From the NCBI GenBank assembly GCA_035527515.1, contig DATLAJ010000020.1, forward strand, positions 1-30,273: 30,273 nt of DNA, given 5' to 3'. This DNA comes from a bacterium. Its GTDB lineage: Bacteria > B130-G9. The notes beneath the pieces were generated by a model that was given only the letters and a program-made list of their open reading frames with translations, was not told the DNA's origin and searched no databases. Of this stretch, positions 22,659 to 30,273 are shown one piece after another (within the stretch, counting starts at the first letter, position 1; each line of letters starts with the position of its first letter). The position numbers were made by a program, and so were the translations under genes.

Positions 22659-23126
22659 CCGGGGCAGCCAACCGTGTCCATGCGGGTGTAGGACGGGCTT
22701 TATAGGCTGTCCATGTTGGTGTCCATCCTGGTCTTCGCTTTTTGGGGAGTCCGGATTCACGCGGCGTGCGCCTTCCTTCGGATCACCGTATTTTAATGCG
22801 GTGATATGGACGGCTCTCATTATATTAGCACCCATCTTCAGATGGGTGACCTGAAGCGGCGAAGGCGCCCCCTCCTCCTCCCTCCGAGAATCCTCATCTG
22901 GAGAGATATGGAGGAGGATGTTGGGCCGCTCTCAAATGCCCCGAATGAATTCGGGGCTTAGGATCATGGTAGCCTTCTGCATCGCCTCGGCTAAAGCCGG
23001 GCGATGAGGAGCATGGTTTCCCCTTTGTGGGCTAGGCAATGAGGTGTAGGGATTCGGCCTTGCGCGCCGGGCGATGAGGAGCATGGTTTCGCCTTTGGGG
23101 TGATGGAGTGGCCACCGACCTCAGGC
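22659..23126. other. Gene-free stretch carrying a hairpin/direct-repeat array
   Basis: About 470 nt between the convergent HAD and GT-C-like genes. The left part (22659-22780) shows only short repeated words (GTGTCCAT). The right part is the palindrome array annotated next. No supported gene. Confidence 0.75.
22782..23097. repeat. Array of perfect hairpins and a 32-bp direct repeat
   Basis: In order: ATCACCG/CGGTGAT around 10 nt (22782-22805); CACCCATC-TTCA-GATGGGTG (22829-22848); GCCCCGAA-TGAA-TTCGGGGC (22938-22957); ATCGCC-T-CGGC-TAAA-GCCG-GGCGAT (22981-23005). A 32-bp direct repeat beginning GCCGGGCGATGAGGAGCATG occurs at 22996-23027 and 23066-23097 with one mismatch. Three of the hairpins have 4-nt loops of A/T-rich type (TTCA, TGAA, TAAA). 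Confidence 0.8.
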
Positions 23127-25622
23127 TCACCAGTGCACTCGAAGGTGAACTTCTCCCCTTCCAGCGTCATCCGGGTCGAGCGAGAAGCGGAAGAAGTGAG
23201 GCACGGTCTCGCTGTTCGTCTTGACCTTCAGGATCAGGTAGGGGACGGCCTCGCGGTCCATGGTCACGAACTTTTCCACCTCGCCGACGTTCACTATCTC
23301 CCCGTAATCGAGGCTGCAAAGCCCCCAGGGGCGAACCGAGTGCCTTCTGACGAAAAACCCGCCGGTGAAGTCCAGTCTTCCGTCCCGGCTACGAGTGAGC
23401 TTGAAGTCAACAGGGAGCTTGACGTCTTCATACCACAGCTCGACGCTCTTGACATCTAGCACGTCATTCCTAATCGAGCCGTTGACAGTTACCCAGTGCA
23501 TCGCGAAGTTCTCGACGAACGAGTAGCCGTAGGAGACCTCGGAGAGGAGGTTCCGGCGGTCCGCAAGAAGCGCATCTTTTGGGATGGGACTTGTCTTGCG
23601 CTCGGGTATGAGATACATATCTGTTTCTTCGGACGAATCGGCCTTTATTCCACCTAAGATCGCTTCAATGTATTCCTCGACATTGGGCAGCATCTCGGCC
23701 GGAATGTCCTTCTTGTTAACCACGACTATGTGGACGCCATACTCGCGCAAGAACTGAGGCGCCCAAAGGGCGTCTAGAAGAATGCGATCGTTGCAGATAT
23801 TTATCTGGTGGAGACCTACGCGCTTCAAGACCGTCTTCTCCGACAGTCTCAGCAAGGTGCCAACGACTGGCTCCGTGAAGCGCCTCAAGAGTACCGAGCG
23901 AGGGATTTTGCCTATGGCATGTCCTATCAGGCGCTTGTGGTGGACTGTCTGGTCGATCATGTCCCGCATGCCGCTCGTTCCAACGAAGCCCGAGCCGGTA
24001 AAAAAACCGGTTGGGAACTCAAGAACGGTGAAATCTCCCTTCAGCTTCGCTATCGTTGCAAATACCTTGGGGACGTGGAGTCTCGCGATTGGCAGCGGCC
24101 CCGGCAGAAGATCGACAAAGCAAACAGTGCAGAGTGCGAGGCCAACGGCAGTCCGCGAGAAGGCCTTGTTTAGCCGAGATAGCAGGAAATCCGCGACTAA
24201 AGAGGCGGCGACAGCCCCACACATTACCAGCATGATGCCAAACCTCGCCGACACTCGCGCTGCGCCTATCGCTGGGATGCGCTTGAAAAGGGGCCAGATT
24301 GGCAACATGAAGAAGGTGTCGTTGCGAGGCATGAAGTAGTTGAACTGGTCAGACCCAAGGCCGGCTGTGAAGACGTCGCCCAGCATCGCTAGGAGAAAGA
24401 CCGTGCAGCAGGCTAGCCATAGTGATAGCCCCTGCACTTTGCGAACGTAAAGAAGAGAGACGACAAGAAGTGCTATCAGCACCAGACCGGGATACTGGAA
24501 GACCTCAATGCTAAGGTTCGTAAACTGCGGGAAGAGTTTCTTGACGAGGTGGCCCCAGAGAAGACTCTGATGATGAGGGACAATCAGGTGCATGGCGTTA
24601 AGGGACATGTAGAAGTCGTTCGAGAGTCGTGCCGATAGCTGGCCCTCAAACGGTTTGGATAGCATGGAGACGAGCGCTGGGGAGAAACCAGCGAGAACCA
24701 CGACGATCGTGGTGGTGATCGGCCGGGCCATTTTCTTAGCAAACAGCGCAAATGCTTTCGGCCGCCTGAATATCAGGAACCACAGGGCAACAAGGGTCCA
24801 GCCACATATCGAGAGAGTTCTAGGAGAGAATCGGCCAATGCGGACGGATGGCACCTGGCTGGAAACTAGGCCCCACAAGAGTGCGAGCGCAGAAAGAAGG
24901 CCAATGAGGCGCGACAGTCGGGCGGAGTGTCGGAGTGGTCTTCGCTCCCATTCCATTTTTACAGCGAGCACTACGAGTGTAAACAGGAGAAGGAAAACGG
25001 CGTAGTAGTATGACGTGTAGAGCTGAGCCAGAAACGCCAACCCAAGCAAAGCGCCTCGCTTGGTGCAGGGGCGTTCGATCATTCTGAATAGGAGGAGGGC
25101 GTAAAGGGGTGCCCATTCGGTCGCGGCGAGGTTGAGGTGCCCGAAGAGGACATGGGCGAGGCGATAAGTGCAGAAGGCATAGCTGAGACCTCCGAGGAAC
25201 GACACGAGTCGGCTTACCTTGAAGTGGCGGATGAGGAGATAAGTAAAAAGCCCGCTTGCGGCGTATGTCCAGATGATAAGTATCGTGTAGCATTGCATCA
25301 GGCTGAGCCCGAGCAATTGCAGGGGTGTGGAGAACAAGCCGTAAAGTGGCGTGAACGGGGAGAGCGCAGTTATGAAGCCATCTGGGTAGAACGCGATGTC
25401 GCAGAGAAAAGGGTTTGTTCCTAGATCGATGATGGCGTGCTTGAAGTACCACAGGCCCCAAAGAAACTGGTAGAGGTCTGACCCGCCGTGGTAGCCTGGC
25501 GCAGCGTGAGAGAAGTTCTGCACGGCCGGGGAGGCGTAGAGAATCGCAAGGGCTAGATAAAGGGCAAATAGAAGCAGGCCCACCAATACTTTACCGACGA
25601 AGCTTTCTCTTGGGCTAATCAT
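23127..25622 (-). CDS. Polytopic GT-C-like membrane protein, putative glycosyltransferase
   Basis: 831 residues. Twelve or so membrane helices fill the first 500 or so residues. The first outside loop contains GYHGGSDLYQFLWGLWYF and later DIAFYPDG, the layout of GT-C enzymes, which use polyprenyl-phosphate sugars and keep an acidic residue in this loop. About residues 510-831 form a soluble, mixed alpha/beta region (FTVLEFPTGFFTGSG; GVHIVVVNKKDIPAEMLP) ending in a beta-rich domain. The ATG at 25622 has no convincing ribosome site. It stands alone on the minus strand, divergent from pilD. The enzyme class is a topology-based inference; a non-catalytic membrane protein is possible. Confidence 0.7.
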   Translation of the reverse strand: MISPRESFVGKVLVGLLLFALYLALAILYASPAVQNFSHAAPGYHGGSDLYQFLWGLWYFKHAIIDLGTNPFLCDIAFYPDGFITALSPFTPLYGLFSTPLQLLGLSLMQCYTILIIWTYAASGLFTYLLIRHFKVSRLVSFLGGLSYAFCTYRLAHVLFGHLNLAATEWAPLYALLLFRMIERPCTKRGALLGLAFLAQLYTSYYYAVFLLLFTLVVLAVKMEWERRPLRHSARLSRLIGLLSALALLWGLVSSQVPSVRIGRFSPRTLSICGWTLVALWFLIFRRPKAFALFAKKMARPITTTIVVVLAGFSPALVSMLSKPFEGQLSARLSNDFYMSLNAMHLIVPHHQSLLWGHLVKKLFPQFTNLSIEVFQYPGLVLIALLVVSLLYVRKVQGLSLWLACCTVFLLAMLGDVFTAGLGSDQFNYFMPRNDTFFMLPIWPLFKRIPAIGAARVSARFGIMLVMCGAVAASLVADFLLSRLNKAFSRTAVGLALCTVCFVDLLPGPLPIARLHVPKVFATIAKLKGDFTVLEFPTGFFTGSGFVGTSGMRDMIDQTVHHKRLIGHAIGKIPRSVLLRRFTEPVVGTLLRLSEKTVLKRVGLHQINICNDRILLDALWAPQFLREYGVHIVVVNKKDIPAEMLPNVEEYIEAILGGIKADSSEETDMYLIPERKTSPIPKDALLADRRNLLSEVSYGYSFVENFAMHWVTVNGSIRNDVLDVKSVELWYEDVKLPVDFKLTRSRDGRLDFTGGFFVRRHSVRPWGLCSLDYGEIVNVGEVEKFVTMDREAVPYLILKVKTNSETVPHFFRFSLDPDDAGRGEVHLRVHW

Positions 25623-25808
25623 GGCAAACTTTTATCAGAGAAGGCCTCCGGTTTCAAGATGGCGGGCTGTGATGCGACAGCTGCACGCGATATGGATATT
25701 CGCCGGAAACGAAGTGCAATAACAGGAGCGGATCAGTTAATATGCGGCACCAGATAGCTGAAGATGGAGGTCTTTTGGGCAGCGCAACGAGAGGCTTCGT
25801 CAGACCAG

Positions 25809-25814
25809 TATAAT
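25809..25814 (+). promoter_or_regulatory. -10 hexamer 7 nt before the pilD start (leaderless candidate)
   Basis: A consensus TATAAT, then CAGCATT, then the GTG at 25822. There is no Shine-Dalgarno sequence and no clear -35. The expected start point coincides with the GTG. Confidence 0.5.
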
Positions 25815-25821
25815 CAGCATT

Positions 25822-26697
25822 GTGAGTGAGCTTGGTGTGGGACATTTAGACCTATTTGTTGCGGCAGAGTTTTTCGTGATCTTTGTGTTCGGCCTTTGCA
25901 TGGGCAGCTTTCTGAACGTCTGCTCGTTCAGGATAGCTCAGGGCCAATCGATAATCTGGCCAGGCTCTCGCTGCCAGAACTGCAAGACACATCTCCGGGC
26001 ACTGGACAACATCCCGATACTAAGCTACATCCTGCTTGGCGGGAGGTGTCGGCACTGCAAAGTGAAGCTCTCGCCTCAATATCCGATTGTCGAGGGAGCA
26101 GTAGGGATACTGAGTGTTCTCATCGCTTTGAGCCTTTCTGTGGACCTCAGGATATTGAGGCACGGCGCAATTGCTCCGAGGCTGCTCGAGGCAGCAGGAT
26201 GGTTCTCGCTCTGCTTTTTTGTTATTCTAATCGCCACGATCGATCACCGGACCGGACTGGTGCCGGACGTTGTCAGCCTTCCTGGGATTGGCTGCGGCGT
26301 TGTATTTGTTACGCTGTTGTGGAGAGTTGGCGGCCCTCCAAACACACACCGGCTTCTACCCTCGCCCCTTGCCATGACACCGCTTTCGTCGCTTTGGGGC
26401 ATTATGATTGGCGGGGGGCTTTTCTTTGCGGTGGTTCTGCTGAGCAAGGGCCGTATGATGGGTGGCGGGGATATTAGGATCGGCGCGCTTTTGGGCGCAT
26501 ACATGGGGCTTAGGTTGGCTCTGTTGTCCGTGCTGATAGCGAGCATCGTGGGGACAGCGCTTTTTCTGCCGGGCCTTATCGCTGGCAGGGTCTCGCGCAA
26601 GACGGAGATACGTTTCGGCCCGTTGCTATCTTTTGGAGCGATAGTATCATCCTTCTTCGGCAGGAGCCTTATTAACTGGTATTGGGGATTGTTCTGA
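25822..26697 (+). CDS. pilD: Prepilin peptidase/N-methyltransferase (type IV leader peptidase)
   Basis: This inner-membrane Asp protease cleaves and usually N-methylates type IV pilin and type II secretion pseudopilin precursors. 291 residues. GLCMGSFLNVCSFRIAQGQSI opens the methyltransferase domain. Two CxxC pairs (51/54 in SRCQNCKTHL and 76/79 in GRCRHCKVKL) form the zinc site. The protease Asp residues are Asp141 (IDHRTGLVPD) and Asp217 in MGGGDIRIGALLG. About eight hydrophobic helices. The GTG start follows a TATAAT by 7 nt. No pilin or secretion genes are in the window. It is followed 1 nt later by the TIM-barrel gene, so it heads the plus-strand run to lolD. Confidence 0.95.
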   Translation: MSELGVGHLDLFVAAEFFVIFVFGLCMGSFLNVCSFRIAQGQSIIWPGSRCQNCKTHLRALDNIPILSYILLGGRCRHCKVKLSPQYPIVEGAVGILSVLIALSLSVDLRILRHGAIAPRLLEAAGWFSLCFFVILIATIDHRTGLVPDVVSLPGIGCGVVFVTLLWRVGGPPNTHRLLPSPLAMTPLSSLWGIMIGGGLFFAVVLLSKGRMMGGGDIRIGALLGAYMGLRLALLSVLIASIVGTALFLPGLIAGRVSRKTEIRFGPLLSFGAIVSSFFGRSLINWYWGLF

Positions 26698-26698
26698 G

Positions 26699-27520
26699 AT
26701 GATGAAAGATTTCGCCGGCAACGGAGCGGCCGACGCGAGCCGCCGCACCAATGTCTTTGTCCACATTCCCTATGCCGACCGGGATAGATACATGCCGCTG
26801 GTTCTTCGCGATCGGGTGAACCCTGAGCTTTATTTGAACACAACAGACCTTTTGGAGCTTGACAGGCCCGAGCTCAAGAGGATGAGAGACGATCTATCTC
26901 TTGCTGGCCTTTCTTGCACTGTACACGGGCCATACATGGACCTCAGCATCGGTGCTTTCGATCCTGAAATACGCTCGATCAGCGAGAAACGCATACTACA
27001 ATCGTTGGAGGTCGCCACATACCTGCACGCGAAGACTCTCGTGCTCCACCCGGGATATACGAGCTTCAAGTACGGCGAGGTGGTCGAGGATTGGCTTGGG
27101 AATTGCGAAGGTCTTCTCGCGGAGGTCGGCCACGTCGCGGGCAAGAGCGGCATAATGTTCGCGCTTGAGAACACCTTTGAGAGCTCCCCGGATGTGCTCT
27201 GCACGCTTGTTGATCGTCTTGACCCGGAGGTCTTCGGGCACTGCTTCGACATCGGACACTTCAACGTGTTTGCCCGGGGAGATCTTTCGAGCTGGCTGAG
27301 GCGAGTTAAGGGGCGCCTCGTTGAGCTGCACCTGCACGACAACGACGGTGGGTCCGACCAGCACCTCGCTATCGGGGAGGGCACGGCGGATTTCGGCTCT
27401 CTATTCAGCGGTCTCGCAGAGACCCTGGACAGGCTTGTGTTGACGGTCGAGGCGCACGAGGCGTCAGGTGTGCGGCGAAGCCTCTCTGCACTTGAGAAGC
27501 TCTTGGCAAGGGTTGAGTAG
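26699..27520 (+). CDS. EndoIV-like TIM-barrel sugar isomerase/epimerase family protein
   Basis: 273 residues of the xylose-isomerase-like/AP endonuclease 2 barrel. Expected metal and catalytic stations are visible in order: VHGPYMDLS, LVLHPGY, FALENTF (Glu), HCFDIGHFNVF (Asp, His), LVELHLHDNDGGSDQH (His, Asp, His) and VLTVEAHEA (final Glu). The family includes sugar epimerases/isomerases and endonuclease IV. The GEGTADFGSL wording before the last strand is typical of the isomerase/epimerase branch. The substrate is not readable. The ATG follows the pilD stop by 1 nt and the stop abuts lolC/E, so it belongs to this operon, although a link with pili or lipoproteins is not obvious. Confidence 0.88.
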   Translation: MMKDFAGNGAADASRRTNVFVHIPYADRDRYMPLVLRDRVNPELYLNTTDLLELDRPELKRMRDDLSLAGLSCTVHGPYMDLSIGAFDPEIRSISEKRILQSLEVATYLHAKTLVLHPGYTSFKYGEVVEDWLGNCEGLLAEVGHVAGKSGIMFALENTFESSPDVLCTLVDRLDPEVFGHCFDIGHFNVFARGDLSSWLRRVKGRLVELHLHDNDGGSDQHLAIGEGTADFGSLFSGLAETLDRLVLTVEAHEASGVRRSLSALEKLLARVE

Positions 27521-28819
27521 ATGGCAGTTGAGGGGAAACGCAGACCTTTGGCGAGGGCTTTCGAGCTAGCGCTCGCCCTGCGGTACCTGAAAGCGAGTCG
27601 CAAACAGGCATTCATATCGATCATCACCGTCATTTCCATCGGTGGCATCGCGGTTGGGGTGGCGGCGCTAATCATTGTTCTAGCCGTGATGACGGGCTTT
27701 GAGCAGGACCTTCGGCAGAAGATCTTGGGGATAAGAGCACACGTTCTTGTAACCAGGCAGCCGTTCAGCGACGTTCAGCGCATACTTCTGTCGAAAGAGG
27801 TGATGGAGAAGATCAGTTGTGTGGAGGGGGTGACGGGAGTTTCGCCGTTCGTCTTCGGGCAAGTGATGATCCGCTCGCCCAACCGGACGCAAGGCATTGC
27901 CGTGCGAGGTGTTGATCCTAGGCTCGAGGCCTCGGTGAGCGACCTTCATAAGAACATGGTGGAGGGCAAGCTCATCTCGTTGACGCGGCGAGATTTTAGA
28001 CCTGAGGATGAGGAGAACGAGGGCCGGTATGACGGGATCATCGTGGGGCAGGAGATGGCGTCCAATTTGGGCATCTACGTCGGAGACAAGGTCGCCCTGA
28101 TCTCGCCGTTTGGAAGGGATACACCGGCCGGCCTTGTGCCGAAGCTCAGGTGGATGGTCGTCGCTGGGATATTCAAGTCAGGGATGTATGAGTTTGATTC
28201 GAGCCTCGCCTATATCTCTCTGGTTGCGGCGCAGGATTTTTTCGATATGGGGGATGAGATAAATGGCTACGAGGTGAGAACGGACGACATTTTCAGGGCA
28301 AGAGCCATTACCCAAGAGATCGCCCAAGTCCTCGGGTCGCCCTACAAGGCGACGGATTGGCAGGATATGAACAAGAATCTGTTTGCTGCCATGAAGCTCG
28401 AGAAGATCGCCATGTTCATTATTCTCGCACTGATCGTGTTGGTGGCGGCGTTCAACATCGCCAGCACCCTCATAATGATGGTGATGGAGAAGAACAGGGA
28501 CATCGGGATACTCAAGTCAATGGGCGCCAGCAACGGGAGCGTGATGGCGATATTCATGATCGAGGGGACGCTCATCGGTGTGGTTGGAACGGCGATCGGC
28601 GCGGTCGCCGGCTCCATTATTTGCCATGTGGCCGACAAGTATCACCTGATTAGCCTCAGCGGCGACGTCTATTATCTCAGTTACCTGCCGTTCAGGATGA
28701 CGTCTCTGGACTTTACTCTTATCTGCGCAGGCTCCATCCTTCTGAGCTTCATCTCCACGATATATCCCTCTCGGCAGGCGGCCCGGCTCGATCCGGTGGA
28801 GGCGATTAGATATGAGTGA
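27521..28819 (+). CDS. lolC: Lipoprotein-releasing ABC transporter permease (LolC/LolE)
   Basis: 432 residues with the MacB/LolCE plan: N-terminal segment LRYLKASRKQAFISIITVISIGG, first membrane helix (about 35-58), a large periplasmic domain (about 60-290), then three helices (about 297-320, 345-368, 395-415) and the end YPSRQAARLDPVEAIRYE that is typical of FtsX-like permeases. With LolD it extracts mature lipoproteins from the inner membrane for transfer to LolA. Only one permease is present here, so it may act as a homodimer as in LolF-type systems. The ATG abuts the upstream stop, and the end overlaps the lolD start by 8 nt. Confidence 0.95.
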   Translation: MAVEGKRRPLARAFELALALRYLKASRKQAFISIITVISIGGIAVGVAALIIVLAVMTGFEQDLRQKILGIRAHVLVTRQPFSDVQRILLSKEVMEKISCVEGVTGVSPFVFGQVMIRSPNRTQGIAVRGVDPRLEASVSDLHKNMVEGKLISLTRRDFRPEDEENEGRYDGIIVGQEMASNLGIYVGDKVALISPFGRDTPAGLVPKLRWMVVAGIFKSGMYEFDSSLAYISLVAAQDFFDMGDEINGYEVRTDDIFRARAITQEIAQVLGSPYKATDWQDMNKNLFAAMKLEKIAMFIILALIVLVAAFNIASTLIMMVMEKNRDIGILKSMGASNGSVMAIFMIEGTLIGVVGTAIGAVAGSIICHVADKYHLISLSGDVYYLSYLPFRMTSLDFTLICAGSILLSFISTIYPSRQAARLDPVEAIRYE

Positions 28820-29492
28820 AGACCTCATCGTTGTAGAGGAGTTGTGCAAGGAGTTCGTCCGGGCCGGCACGGTTACGCAAGTGCTGAGATCTGTTTCGTT
28901 CTCGGTAAGAAAGGGGCAGTTCGCCTGCATAGTTGGCTCCTCCGGCGCCGGCAAATCGACGTTGCTCAGCATACTTGGCACACTACTTGGGCCTACCTCT
29001 GGCGAGGTGAGGTTTGACGGCCGGGACGTATTTGATGCGTCCAAGTCAGCTCTCTCCCGCTTCAGAAACGAGCGGATTGGTTTCGTCTTTCAATTTCACC
29101 ATCTCTTGCCTGAGTTCAGCGCGGTCGAGAACGTTTCAGTGCCGCTTCTGATCAGGCGCGTTGCGCCCAGGGCTGCGCAGGTTCAGGCGATGTCGCTTCT
29201 CGAGAGGGTAGGGCTTGAGCATCGCATCTCTCACCGCCCCGCGGAGCTCTCCTTCGGCGAGCAGCAGCGCGTGGCCGTGGCGAGAGCTCTCGTGGGCGAG
29301 CCAGAGATTGTCCTGGCCGACGAGCCGACCGGCAATCTCGACCACGAGACCGGAGACCGCGTGTTCTCGCTGCTTCTGGACCTGACCGTTAGAAGAGGCA
29401 GGACCCTCGTAGTCGTTACCCATAACCAAGAGCTTGCCTCGCACGCCGTTCAGGTGCTCCGGCTTGTGGATGGCGCCTGTGTCTCGGGGTGA
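28812..29492 (+). CDS. lolD: Lipoprotein-releasing ABC transporter ATPase LolD
   Basis: 226 residues. Walker A GSSGAGKST (42-50), Q-loop Gln94 (FVFQFHHLLPEFSAVEN, a LolD-type sequence), Walker B IVLADEPTGNLD (166-177) and switch His204 (VVTHN). The signature reads LSFGEQQR (146-153) instead of LSGGEQQR: the first Gly of the signature is Phe. The usual 225-residue length and operon with the permease make the assignment firm. The start overlaps lolC by 8 nt, which suggests translational coupling. The signature substitution is directly encoded (TCC TTC GGC). Confidence 0.95.
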   Translation: MSEDLIVVEELCKEFVRAGTVTQVLRSVSFSVRKGQFACIVGSSGAGKSTLLSILGTLLGPTSGEVRFDGRDVFDASKSALSRFRNERIGFVFQFHHLLPEFSAVENVSVPLLIRRVAPRAAQVQAMSLLERVGLEHRISHRPAELSFGEQQRVAVARALVGEPEIVLADEPTGNLDHETGDRVFSLLLDLTVRRGRTLVVVTHNQELASHAVQVLRLVDGACVSG

Positions 29493-29666
29493 GCTTGCAT
29501 TTATTTGGAGTCTTGGCTATGTTCAAGCATGAATTGAGAGTATCTTTGGATTGGGGCTTTTGGCCTTTTATTCATAGTTACGCTACGCTGAGAACGTTGG
29601 CTCAAAGGACAGAGTCGCAAGCCTCGGGCGAAGAGCTGTTTGTGTTAATAGGATGTGTGATGTGTG

Positions 29667-30273
29667 ATGTTTGGTGATAGATATACTGACGGCGCCAGGA
29701 AAACGGTTTATTACGCCAAGAAAGAGGCGCTGCGCTGCGGTCATCCCTCCCTGAGAACTGAACACTTGTTGCTGGGCCTTTTGAAGGACCCTGACAACAC
29801 CGGCTGTGCAGTCCTCAGAGAGTGTGGGATAGACCTCCGAACCGTCCGTGCGAAGCTCTCCCTGAGGATCACTGCTGGAGGTGCATCTGCCGCAAGCGAC
29901 GAGATACCGTTCAGCGTGAGCGCCAGGCGAGTGCTGAGGTATGCGGCCCAGGAGGCGAAGTCAATGAGCCACCACTATGTAGGGACCGAGCATCTTTTGC
30001 TGGGCCTCATACGGGAGCGCAGCGGTCTTGCCTCGGACGTGCTGCACGAGATAGGCGTGAATCTGTTGATGGTCAAGCGCAGGATTCTTGAGACAACCAC
30101 AATGGAGCACGTTCCGCAGAGCAAGTCTGCCTCGCCTGCTCTTGACGAGATAGGTAGGGACATCACTCGATTGGCCGCGGAGGGGAAGCTCGACCCGGTG
30201 ATCGGTCGGACGCGGGAGATCGAGCGGGCGATGCAGATATTGTGTCGTCGGACGAAGAATAACCCCGTTTTTA
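29667..30273 (+). CDS. clpC: ClpC-type AAA+ unfoldase (C-terminus cut by window edge)
   Basis: 202 complete codons of the N-terminal part. The opening [20 protein letters not shown] and the two Clp_N repeats (each with [21 protein letters not shown] and [13 protein letters not shown]) are typical of ClpC. They are followed by a linker and the entry to AAA domain 1 ([21 protein letters not shown], then [21 protein letters not shown]), ending just before Walker A. ClpC unfolds proteins for ClpP. ClpB is the alternative, but the first residues and short linker favour ClpC. The ATG at 29667 (or GTG one codon upstream) has AGGA 13 nt upstream. The 174 nt before it carry no gene and no strong promoter. 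Confidence 0.93.
   Translation, partial: MFGDRYTDGARKTVYYAKKEALRCGHPSLRTEHLLLGLLKDPDNTGCAVLRECGIDLRTVRAKLSLRITAGGASAASDEIPFSVSARRVLRYAAQEAKSMSHHYVGTEHLLLGLIRERSGLASDVLHEIGVNLLMVKRRILETTTMEHVPQSKSASPALDEIGRDITRLAAEGKLDPVIGRTREIERAMQILCRRTKNNPVF

Noticed and set aside
22996-23097. Possible CRISPR array
   Set aside because: Only two copies of the repeat, a 38-bp interval that itself contains repeat-like fragments, and no cas genes.
29489-29677. 62-codon frame between lolD and clpC
   Set aside because: Begins inside the lolD stop, lacks a ribosome site and overlaps the clpC start.

Overview
The window reads as chromosomal DNA of a diderm (Gram-negative) bacterium. It carries LPS-export genes (an LptC-LptA type protein and LptB) and the lipoprotein-release system LolCD, together with sigma-54, ribosomal protein S1, DnaJ, GrpE, ClpC and a prepilin peptidase. 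Gene lengths and architectures (an 886-residue S1, a 769-residue LptC/LptA fusion, several large secreted or membrane proteins with no familiar name) and the dispersed palindromic repeats suggest an uncultivated lineage rather than a model proteobacterium. The phylum cannot be settled from this sequence alone.

Layout. 1-8893 (minus strand): a head-to-tail run, in transcription order, of a DUF4203/TMEM198-like membrane protein, rpsA, a small Sm-fold-like protein, a HIT-family hydrolase, the LptC-LptA fusion, lptB and rpoN (cut by the left edge). 8894-9413: a gene-free stretch packed with hairpins and a dispersed repeat. 9414-12549 (plus): a nitroreductase, then a large membrane-anchored protein of unknown function. 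12728-14979 (plus): a sigma70-type promoter, a candidate operator, then fmdB-like, dnaJ, grpE and tRNA-Lys(TTT). 14980-18300: an accessory-looking zone with short orphan genes (a 51-residue DUF1508 protein, two unknowns), an HhH-GPD DNA glycosylase-like protein, and a 250-bp transposase-free element with inverted termini. 18213-20786: a promoter overlapped by a palindrome, a small secreted ORF interrupted at a run of 11 G, and a secreted beta-propeller. 20977-22658: a UbiA-type prenyltransferase translationally coupled to a SerB-like HAD phosphatase. 22659-23126: an array of hairpins and direct repeats. 23127-25622 (minus): a GT-C-like polytopic membrane protein. 25822-30273 (plus): pilD, an EndoIV-like TIM-barrel protein, lolC/E, lolD and clpC (cut by the right edge).

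How it fits together. Envelope biogenesis dominates both ends: the LPS bridge and its ATPase on the left, lipoprotein release and prepilin processing on the right. Protein quality control (DnaJ-GrpE, ClpC) and RNA/translation functions (S1, Sm-like) lie between. The most unusual items are the LptC-LptA fusion, the Sm-like gene downstream of an enlarged S1 with structured DNA between them, the poly-G-interrupted secreted ORF under a palindromic operator, and three start codons preceded at exactly 7 nt by a -10-like hexamer, which suggests leaderless transcripts.
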